Part shown: piece by piece, positions 56,510-64,000 of the stretch | Numbering within the stretch: position 1 is the first letter of the stretch | Layout: the number at the start of each line of letters is the position of its first letter | Source of the DNA: Stutzerimonas chloritidismutans AW-1 | Lineage (GTDB): Bacteria; Pseudomonadota; Gammaproteobacteria; Pseudomonadales; Pseudomonadaceae | DNA: 64,000 nt | Reading direction: 5' to 3' | Assembly: GCF_000495915.1 (NCBI RefSeq) | Contig: NZ_AOFQ01000005.1 | Location: 1-64,000 of the forward strand | Notes under the pieces: generated by a model | The model's input: only the letters and a program-made list of their open reading frames with translations | What the model was told of the DNA's origin: nothing | The model's database searches: none | Translations under genes and position numbers: made by a program

Positions 56510-57300
56510 TCGTGGCCGACAACAAGCCCTACACGACTCAGTTACAAGCAGGCCTTGGGCTCGTCAACGAGACCAAGACGCTGCTCGACCTGTGGTCGCC
56601 CGGCATGTCGGCGAATCAGTTGCATCAAGTCGCGCTGGAATCCGGTCGATTCCCAACCGTTACCGCGCGTCGACTCCGCAACATCGTCGTCGAATGCTTT
56701 GCCCCGCGCTATCTAGTCAATGGTGGTGCACCGGCTGCTCACCTCAAGCGGCTGTCGGCAACGATTTCCACTGCTGATCTGACGCAGCTCATGCTGGTTT
56801 TCACGAGCCGCGCCAATCCCATTCTTGGTGACTTCGTGCGCCACGTTTACTGGGCTCGATACGCCGGTGGATACACACAAATCACCAATGAAGATGCGCG
56901 CGCCTTTGTCGAACGAGGTATCGATGATGGCAAGACAGTCAAACGATGGTCTGAAACAACTGTGCGGCGCGTCTCCGCCTATTTGACAGGATGCTGCGCC
57001 GACTACGGAATGCTTGAGCGTGGGTTGCGTTCCAGTCGTCGCATCTTGCCGTTCCGCATCTCACCATCTGCGGCCGCTTACTTAGCCTATGAGCTGCACT
57101 TTTCCGGCGTCGGTGATAACGCGCTGCTGACCCACGAAGACTGGCAGTTGTTTGGCCTGGCACGGGAAGACGTGCTGGAAGAGCTCAAGCGACTTTCGCT
57201 GAAGGGGTTGCTCATCGTCCAGGCGGCGGGTGACGTGATTCGCATCAGCTGGAAACAACAAGACATGGAGGCGCTCTGCGATGTCCTCACTCAAAGCTGA
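56506..57300 (+). CDS. brxA: BREX protein BrxA (DUF1819)
   Basis: A 264-residue inner-type BREX protein with GTG start (56506) overlapping brxE; a second GTG at 56512 is possible. DUF1819 hallmarks include LRNIVVECFAPRYLV and the repeated winged-helix parts (VKRWSETTVRRVSAYLTGC). In BREX it is a small DNA-binding component. The overlap of 20 bases with brxB shows coupling. Confidence 0.9.
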   Translation: MIVADNKPYTTQLQAGLGLVNETKTLLDLWSPGMSANQLHQVALESGRFPTVTARRLRNIVVECFAPRYLVNGGAPAAHLKRLSATISTADLTQLMLVFTSRANPILGDFVRHVYWARYAGGYTQITNEDARAFVERGIDDGKTVKRWSETTVRRVSAYLTGCCADYGMLERGLRSSRRILPFRISPSAAAYLAYELHFSGVGDNALLTHEDWQLFGLAREDVLEELKRLSLKGLLIVQAAGDVIRISWKQQDMEALCDVLTQS

Positions 57301-57856
57301 TTTTGACGAGTTGCGCGAGCGCATTCGGCATGGGCGCGAGCTCGGCCATGCGAGCTTCGAGCCGATCTACTACCTGGTTTTCCCGCCAGAGCAAATCCTC
57401 GAGGTGAAGCGGCAAACACCCGCATGGGTGGCCAAACTGCACCAGGAAGGCTGGGACGTGCACACGTTCTCCATCGCCGAACAGCTCTGGGCGCTGCTCA
57501 AAGACGACCCGTTCTGGTCGCTCTGCGTGATGGAAGACAAGTCAGCACCACTGGATTGGCCGCGTACCAACAAAGCCTTGGCTGACATCCTGACGGCGGA
57601 TAACGGCCTGCTGAAGCGACTTGAGGATGCCCTGCAGCCGCTCGAAGGCCAGCAGAACGCGCTGCTCTTGGTAACGGACCTTGAGGCACTGCATCCCTTT
57701 ATGCGGATCGGTGCCATCGAGAGTCAGCTCCAGGGCAAGTTTCATGTGCCGACGATTTTTCTGTACCCCGGCGTGCGAACCGGCAAGACGCGCCTGAAGT
57801 TTCTCGGCTTCTACCCGGAAGACGGCAATTACCGCTCCGTCCACGTCGGCGGCTGA
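57281..57856 (+). CDS. brxB: BREX protein BrxB (DUF1788)
   Basis: A 191-residue DUF1788 protein with EPIYYLVFPPEQILEVK near 25 and the C-terminal VPTIFLYPGVRTGKTRLKFLG. BrxB is thought to bridge or stabilise BREX complexes; its precise job is not settled. Starts inside brxA and ends 28 bp before brxC. Confidence 0.92.
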   Translation: MSSLKADFDELRERIRHGRELGHASFEPIYYLVFPPEQILEVKRQTPAWVAKLHQEGWDVHTFSIAEQLWALLKDDPFWSLCVMEDKSAPLDWPRTNKALADILTADNGLLKRLEDALQPLEGQQNALLLVTDLEALHPFMRIGAIESQLQGKFHVPTIFLYPGVRTGKTRLKFLGFYPEDGNYRSVHVGG

Positions 57857-57884
57857 ACAGACAAAAGAACCCTGGGATAAACCT

Positions 57885-60800
57885 ATGACCATTCGCTCAC
57901 TCTTCGATCCAAGCAAGGACATCTACCGGACCATCGAGAAGGTCATCACCTATGGCGCCTCGCAAGAAGGCCGCCTCAAGGCTGAGATCTCCGAATATGT
58001 GGTCACCGAGAGTATTGAGGAGCAGTTCCGCAAGCTTCTCGATCGCATGCAGATCGCGATGGAGTCCGGTGGCGAAAATGAGGTGGGCGTTTGGGTCTCA
58101 GGCTTCTACGGCTCCGGTAAGAGCTCGTTCACCAAGTACCTCGGCCTGGCGTTTGACGATCAGCGCACCATCGACGGCACGCCGTTCATCAATTACCTGC
58201 AGGACCGCCTGCACAAGCCACAGACCAAGGCGCTCCTCAGCACGGTAGCGAAGCGCTTCCCGGCTGCTGTGGTCATGCTGGATCTGGCCAGTGAAATGCT
58301 TGCCGGCGCCACGATGGAAGACGTCTCCACCGTCCTCTACTTCAAGGTGCTGCAGTGGGCCGGCTACTCGCGCAACCTGAAGGTTGCCGCTTTTGAGCGC
58401 ATGGTCGAGAAGGACGGCCGCACGCCCGAACTCCATGAGCGCATAGCCCAGGCGCTGCCAGGTGCCACCTGGGCTCGCGTGCAGAACAACCCACTGGCCA
58501 TCGATGGCTTGATCCCGAAGATCGCCCATGAGATGTACCCGGCCCTCTTCCCGGAGGCCAAGTCATTCTCGTCCAGCACCGAGGGCTTCTTCCAGTTCGA
58601 AGACCAGCGCGTGCAGGAGATGATCGACATCGTCCGCGAAAAGAGCGGCAAGCAGAACATCATCTTCATCGTCGACGAAGTGGGGCAGTACGTGGCCTCG
58701 CGCGACAACCTTATCCTTAACCTCGATGGCCTGGCCAAGAACCTCAAGCGGCTCGGCGATGGCAAGGTCTGGATCATCTCCACTGCGCAGCAGACCCTCA
58801 CTGAGGACGACCCACGCGCCGCACTGAACTCCGACAAGCTCTACAAGCTCAAGGACCGCTTCCCGATCCAGATCGACCTCGAATCGAGCGACATCAAAGA
58901 GATCTGCTATCGCCGTCTGCTCGGCAAATCACCAGCGGGTGAAACCGAACTCGGCAAGCTGTTCGACGCCCACGGCCAGGCACTGCGACACAACACCAAG
59001 CTGCAAGACGCCAAGTACTACGACGCGGACTTCAGCAAAGAGAGTTTCACCAATCTCTACCCGTTCCTGCCGGCGCATTTCGACATCCTGCTGCACCTGT
59101 TGGGCGCGCTCGCCAAGTCCACTGGCGGCATCGGCCTGCGCTCCGCGATCAAGGTGATCCAGGATGTCCTGAAAGGCGAAGGCGGCTCTAAGGCCATGGC
59201 CGATCAGCCTGTGGGCTGGCTGGCCACCACGGTCACGCTGTACGACGAACTGGAAAAAGACATCCGCCGCGCCTTCACGTCCATTCACCAGGCGGTTGGC
59301 AAGGTACAGATTCGTTTCCCGGATTCGCAGCTCCATCAGGACATTGCCAAGTCCGTCGCCGTACTGCAGATCCTCGGTAACCTGCCGGTGTCGGTGCAGA
59401 ACGTCGCCAGTTTGATGCACCCGTCCATCACTGCAGCATCGCAGCTTGATACGGTAAAGAAAGCCGTCGAAGAGATGCTGAACGACGTGCATGTGCCGCT
59501 GGGTGAGAAGGATGGCAACCTCGTGTTCCTCAGCGAGAAGCTGCGGGATATCGAGCAGGAGCGCGGTGCCATTGCACTGCGCACCGTGGATGTGAAGCGC
59601 ATTTTCAACGATGCGCTGCGCGAGTCCTTCGATCCGCTGCCTCGCGTCAGCCTCCACGGTACGATGGCCGTCGCAACGGGCCTGAAGGTCCAGGCCGGCA
59701 GCGCCATCACCAGCCTGGCCGGTGATCAGAGCACCATTCAAACCATCGTGGAACTGGTGCCCGCCAGCGACTACGAGACCGCCAAGAATCGGATGTTGGA
59801 TGACTCCCGCAGTCGGGCGGGCAGGAATGTCATTGGATTGTTGGCGCGCTCCAACTCTGATCTCGACGATCTGGCAAACGAAATCTATCGCTGCCAGCGC
59901 ATCGCCGAACTGCATCGCAACGAGCCTGACCAAGAGGTCAAGGACTACTGCACCGGCCAGCTCGACCGTGCTGCCAAGCTGGCTACCCAGCTCCAGAGCA
60001 AAATCAAGCAAACCCTGCAGGCAGGTTCATTTGTGTTCCGTGGGCAGGCAACGGCGGTATCGGCGCTGGATGCCGACCTGTTGGAGGCCGCCAAGAAGCT
60101 GCTTTCCGACGTAGCTGACCAGGTGTTCGACCGGTACGTAGAAGCCCCAGTACGTGCCGGAACCGACACCGCCGAGAAATTCCTGAAGGTCGCCAACCCC
60201 GCAGCCATCAGCAGTGCGCTGGACCCGCTCGGCCTGGTGCAAACCGTGGCCGGTCGCGCCTCGTTCAAGACCGACCACAAGGCGATGATCAGCATCCGCG
60301 ACTACATCGACAAGCGCGGTACCGTCGATGGCAAGCGCCTGCTCGACGATTTCAGCAACGATCCGTTTGGCTGGTCACCCGATACCACGCGCTACATCGT
60401 GGCCGCCATGCTGATGGCCGGCGAAATCAAGCTCAAGGTCTCGGGTCGTGAGGTCACAGCTGCTGGGCAACAGGCGATCGACGCGCTCAAGACCAACAAC
60501 TCCTTCAAGCAAATCGGCGTCGCGCTGCGCGACGAGCGCCCGTCCATCGAAACGCTCGGACGTGCCGCTGAAAGGCTCACCGAACTGGTGGGCGACATGG
60601 TGATCCCGCTTGAGCAAGAGATCAGCAAGGCGGCGGCCAAGCACTTCCCGCGCTTCCAGCACGACTACGGCTCCTTGGCCGAAAAGCTCAGCGGCCTTGG
60701 GCTGGCGGGTAGCGAACGCATCCGTACTTTGAACCAGGACATTGCCGACGTCCTGTTCACAGACGCTTCCGATGCGCCTCAGCGGTTGGGCGCAGAAACC

Positions 60801-61526
60801 TCCGCCATTTACGACAACCTCAAGTGGGCGCTCGAAGTGAAGCGCGTACTCGATAACGGGCTCGATGCAACCCTTCGGGATCTTCAAGCCCATCGCCGTG
60901 ACATTGAGGCCTTGCCGGACACCGGCGTGCCGGGGGAGCTGCGCCGCGAACTTGCCGAAGACCTGGGAACTCTGTCTGAGCGCCTGGGCAAAGAGGACTT
61001 CTACAGACACACCGCCGACTTCAATTCACAGCTCACCCATCTCAAAGGGCGCGTGCGCGATGCAGTCATCACGCTCTCCGACCAGCAGAAGCTGCGCCTG
61101 AAAGAAGGTGTCGAGGATCTGCAGCGCATCCCCGAGTGGGAAGAACTCACCCAGGAGGAGCGCGGCAACGCCGTGAACCGGCTGGACGGGCTCGCCCTGG
61201 CAGCAACGCAGGATCTGGCTGGACTCAAGAAGCTGTTGGCCCGCGACTACGACATCAACAGCACCCTCGACGACCTGAAGCGGTCGATCCAGCGCCAGGG
61301 CCAGGAGCGCCTGCGCCAGCGCATGGAGGAAGAGCGGGCCAAGACAGGCGAGAAAGGCCCCGCCAAGCTCACCAAGTCGATCGCCGTGCCGGTGAAGATG
61401 ACCTCGGCGGCAGACATCGACGCGCTGATTCAACAGCTCCACGAAATCAAGGCTCAGCTCGCGCTGTATGCCGAGATCGAAGTGTCTCTTGTCCTGGGTG
61501 AACAGCCTGGAACAGGTGGGAGCTAA
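57885..61526 (+). CDS. brxC: BREX ATPase BrxC (PglY-like)
   Basis: A 1213-residue AAA-type P-loop ATPase essential in BREX. Walker A is GFYGSGKSS at 73-81, and a Walker B-like strand IIFIVDEVGQYVA is near 265. Later parts are helical, with a coiled-coil C-terminus (LKRSIQRQGQERLRQRMEEE). Size and order after brxB identify it. BREX type is left open because the genes that define it lie to the right. Confidence 0.94.
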   Translation: MTIRSLFDPSKDIYRTIEKVITYGASQEGRLKAEISEYVVTESIEEQFRKLLDRMQIAMESGGENEVGVWVSGFYGSGKSSFTKYLGLAFDDQRTIDGTPFINYLQDRLHKPQTKALLSTVAKRFPAAVVMLDLASEMLAGATMEDVSTVLYFKVLQWAGYSRNLKVAAFERMVEKDGRTPELHERIAQALPGATWARVQNNPLAIDGLIPKIAHEMYPALFPEAKSFSSSTEGFFQFEDQRVQEMIDIVREKSGKQNIIFIVDEVGQYVASRDNLILNLDGLAKNLKRLGDGKVWIISTAQQTLTEDDPRAALNSDKLYKLKDRFPIQIDLESSDIKEICYRRLLGKSPAGETELGKLFDAHGQALRHNTKLQDAKYYDADFSKESFTNLYPFLPAHFDILLHLLGALAKSTGGIGLRSAIKVIQDVLKGEGGSKAMADQPVGWLATTVTLYDELEKDIRRAFTSIHQAVGKVQIRFPDSQLHQDIAKSVAVLQILGNLPVSVQNVASLMHPSITAASQLDTVKKAVEEMLNDVHVPLGEKDGNLVFLSEKLRDIEQERGAIALRTVDVKRIFNDALRESFDPLPRVSLHGTMAVATGLKVQAGSAITSLAGDQSTIQTIVELVPASDYETAKNRMLDDSRSRAGRNVIGLLARSNSDLDDLANEIYRCQRIAELHRNEPDQEVKDYCTGQLDRAAKLATQLQSKIKQTLQAGSFVFRGQATAVSALDADLLEAAKKLLSDVADQVFDRYVEAPVRAGTDTAEKFLKVANPAAISSALDPLGLVQTVAGRASFKTDHKAMISIRDYIDKRGTVDGKRLLDDFSNDPFGWSPDTTRYIVAAMLMAGEIKLKVSGREVTAAGQQAIDALKTNNSFKQIGVALRDERPSIETLGRAAERLTELVGDMVIPLEQEISKAAAKHFPRFQHDYGSLAEKLSGLGLAGSERIRTLNQDIADVLFTDASDAPQRLGAETSAIYDNLKWALEVKRVLDNGLDATLRDLQAHRRDIEALPDTGVPGELRRELAEDLGTLSERLGKEDFYRHTADFNSQLTHLKGRVRDAVITLSDQQKLRLKEGVEDLQRIPEWEELTQEERGNAVNRLDGLALAATQDLAGLKKLLARDYDINSTLDDLKRSIQRQGQERLRQRMEEERAKTGEKGPAKLTKSIAVPVKMTSAADIDALIQQLHEIKAQLALYAEIEVSLVLGEQPGTGGS

Positions 61527-61528
61527 GC

Positions 61529-64000
61529 ATGGAGCTGACCACCGAATCCAGGCAACACATCGAGCAGGTCGCCGGCGAGGCGCTCACCCAGCTCGACAGC
61601 ATCGCTACAGCTGCAAAACGCAATCTGCACGATGGGCGAACGCTGGGCTCCGATTCCTTGGCGAGCGTCAATACGATGACGTCTAGTGCGGCCATCCAGA
61701 AACTGGATCAGATCAGCCAGGCCAACCGAGAGAGCTACCAGATTTTGGCGGCTGAGCCTGCGATCGCCCGTGTCGTTGTCGTGGATGAGGAAGGCGACGA
61801 GCGAACCTATTACATCTGTCGAACCACGCCGGTTTCGGGTTTTCAGAATCTGGCCAGTTATCGCGCCCCAGTTGGTCGTCTGGCCTCTTTGGCGATCGGG
61901 GCTGAATTCACCCTGCCCAATGGCACCGTTGTCGAGGTCTTGGAGCGCGCCCAACTCCGACCCGCCGCACTAGCCGATGGCCGCCGCACTAGCCGATGGC
62001 TGGGATTCGCGCGACACGGTGGTGGAAGCCGAGCATTTCGGCCCACTGACGATCGAGTCGTTGAGGGCGCTACTGACTGAGGTTGCCGGAGAAGAAGTCA
62101 CCGAAGACCTCCTGGGTCAACTGCTGGCCGAAGAAACCGTCAAGGCCAACATCATCGACGGCGTGCGCCGCAGCGTCATCACCAAGATGGGGCTGCGCGA
62201 TCAGCCCGTTCTGGATCAATACCAGGATGAGATTTTCCGTCTTCCCCTCGACAAGCGATTACTGATTCTTGGCCCGCCCGGCACGGGTAAGACGACAACC
62301 CTGATCCGCCGCCTTGGCCAGAAGCTCGACACCGCCTTCCTGGAAGAAGGCGAACAACGTCTGGTTGAAATGGTGGCTACTGCCCAGGGCGTTGCGCACG
62401 CCAACAGTTGGCTGATGTTCACGCCCACCGAATTGCTCAAGCAGTACCTCAAAGAGGCCTTTGCCCGTGAAGGTGTTCCAGCCTCCGATCTGCGCATCAG
62501 AACCTGGCAGGACTACCGGCGCGAGCTGGCCAGAAACGCTTTCGGCGTCCTCAGAACCGCATCGGGTGGCGGCACCTTTGTCCTGAAAGACAGCCTGCCA
62601 AGCTTGAGCGCAGAGGCGCTGGATCGCCCGATTCAGTGGTTCGACGATTTCAACACATGGCAGCGCAACGCCTACGTGCAAGAGCTGCATGAAGCGGCCA
62701 ATATGCTCCGCGAAGCCAAGGCGCCAGAAGTCCAGAGCTTGGGCGAGCGGCTGCACAGCATCCTGAGGCAAGCAAGCGATGGCGCGCTGGCGTCCACCTT
62801 CGGATCGCTGGCAGCCGAGCTCCCCAAAGTACAGGCGCTCGTCGCCAGCCTGAAAGAAGACACTGACGGCAAGATCAAAGCCGCGCTCAATCTCCAACTC
62901 AACCGCAACCGGGCGTTTCTGGATGAGTTGGCGCGCTTCATCGACGGCCTGCAGCAAGCCCAGACCATCGATGCCGACGAACAAGACGAGCTTGATGCTG
63001 ATGAGGAAGAAGACACCACAGCACCGCGCACCGGTCGTGCCGCCGCTCTCACCGCTTACATGCAAGCGGTGAGAGCCCAAGCCCGATCTGCAGCCTCAAA
63101 GCGTGCGGTCAGCAAGACGTCGCGTAACGGCAAAATCATCGAGTGGCTGGCCGATCGCGGCCTGACGGAAACCGATCGCGCGGAGGTGGGTGCGAGCCTA
63201 CTGGTGCAGACCAACGCGCGCCGCTTCGTGAACCCGGTCAAGCGCTATCTCGACGGCATTCCCAAGCGCTACCGCGCGTTCCGGCGCGAACGCCAGCAAG
63301 CCGGGAGCTGGTATCGCAACGAAGGCTTCGAAGCCCGCGATATCCATCCGCTCGAACTGGACATTGTGCTGCTCGCCATCCTGCGCGCCGCAGGCGACTT
63401 GATCAGCCGGCCCAACGTGCAGCGCGATATCGACAGCCCCGCTTGGTCGGCACTCCAGCCCATCCTGGGGCACTACCGCAACCAGGTTTTGGTGGATGAA
63501 GCGACCGACTTTTCGCCTATCCAGCTTGCCTGCATGGCCGCCCTGGCGCATCCACGGCTGCGCTCGTTCTTTGCTTGCGGCGATTTCAACCAGCGCCTGA
63601 CCACCTGGGGTGCCCGCTCCGCCGATGAAATGAAGTGGGTCTTTGCCGACTTCGACATCAAGGAGATCACTGTCTCCTACCGGCAGAGCAAGCAACTGAA
63701 CGATCTGGCTCGCGCCATGATTCGCGCTGTCGGCGGCACCGAGCAGAACGTCAGCTTGCCTGCGCATGTGGACAGTGGTGGCGTAGCGCCCGCGCTCCTG
63801 GAGCACGCAACGGACACAGCAATCGTTGTCAGTTGGCTGGCAGATCGCATCCGAGAGATTGAGCGTTTCGTCGGCCAGCTGCCGTCCACCGCCATCTTTG
63901 TGAATGCCGAAGACGATGTGGCGCCAGTGGCTGAGGCGCTGAACGAAGCCCTGTCCGAACACAACATCCAGGTCATTGCCTGCCGCGAGGGTCAGGCGGT
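61529..64000 (+). pseudogene. SF1 helicase of the BREX operon, interrupted by a 19-bp duplication (3' end cut by window)
   Basis: It starts two bases after brxC, with GGGAGC before the ATG. The first 150 residues include GRLASLAIGAEFTLPNGTVV, like the C-terminal domain of GreA/GreB factors. After the duplication (61962-61999) the frame shifts by one, and the original frame stops at 62080. In the shifted frame a complete SF1 helicase follows: GPPGTGKTTT (motif I), LVDEATDFSPIQ (II), CGDFNQRLTTWG (III), VSYRQSKQLN (IV). An ATG at 61977, within the repeat, could restart translation of the helicase part. The gene runs past 64000. It is a variant accessory between brxC and the missing pglX. Confidence 0.82.
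61962..61999 (+). repeat. Exact 19-bp tandem duplication in the helicase gene
   Basis: CCGCCGCACTAGCCGATGG occurs twice head to tail (61962-61980 and 61981-61999). Each gives the residues AALADG but in different frames, since 19 is not a multiple of three. Removing one copy yields AALADGWDSRD and joins the two halves of the gene into one frame. Confidence 0.95.

Noticed and set aside
62083-62265. Small 60-codon frame after the interrupted helicase frame
   Set aside because: It lies in a third frame over the intact helicase sequence and has no domain; the helicase frame explains the region.
1-64000. CRISPR array or rRNA operon
   Set aside because: No regularly spaced repeat of 24-40 bases and no rRNA-like sequence was seen. 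Short repeats noted are the AAGTCC cluster, the REP and the 19-bp duplication.

Overview
This is a GC-rich gammaproteobacterial chromosome segment, most like Pseudomonas sensu lato (stutzeri group). The evidence is the cydP-cydA-cydB, napEDABC, tag, aromatic-pathway synthase, ttcA, metG and dcd proteins and a Pseudomonas-type REP hairpin. The organism call is by recognition; no search was run. Positions 1-21600 are ordinary core genome. Positions 21601-64000 are the left part of an integrative and conjugative element (ICE) that sits on the 3' end of a tRNA-Gly(CCC) gene and runs past the window end.

Core part: a bd-type quinol oxidase operon (1-2692), small uncharacterised genes, a 3-methyladenine glycosylase, and a DAHP synthase. 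The synthase is preceded by a leader peptide carrying Tyr-Tyr-Phe-Gly-Tyr-Trp-Phe and an intrinsic terminator, which is a textbook attenuator layout. Then come ttcA, a J-domain protein, two Yip1-like membrane proteins, a SprT-like protein, an MFS transporter, the periplasmic nitrate reductase operon napEDABC, dcd, a cold-shock gene, mrp/apbC, metG, a CWC zinc protein, an RsuA-type pseudouridine synthase and the tRNA-Gly.

ICE backbone: a 617-residue tyrosine recombinase with an unusual C-terminal DNA-binding extension, two small regulators, a MobH relaxase, an AbiE toxin-antitoxin pair, and a long leftward block of mating-pair genes of the ICEclc/PAGI-2-like (TIGR037xx/PFL) family ending in an RAQPRD protein at 47458. 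The block has two cargo insertions. One (33975-38079) is a compact three-gene cassette of an HTH regulator, a 987-residue N6-adenine methyltransferase-like protein and a putative nuclease. The other (47654 to beyond 64000) is a large defence island.

Defence island: a complete Wadjet operon (jetA-jetB-jetC-jetD plus a fifth small Cys-containing gene) reads left. A BREX operon (WYL regulator, brxE, brxA, brxB, brxC, then an SF1 helicase gene) reads right. The two leave a 156-bp intergenic region where good sigma70-like promoters overlap on opposite strands, so one regulator could set both systems. The helicase gene is broken by an exact 19-bp tandem duplication; loss of one copy would restore a single frame. 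pglX and pglZ are not in the window and would be expected to its right. The least explained elements are the regulator/methyltransferase/nuclease cassette, the GreA-like/SF1 helicase of the BREX locus with its reversible-looking frameshift, and the shared Wadjet/BREX control region.
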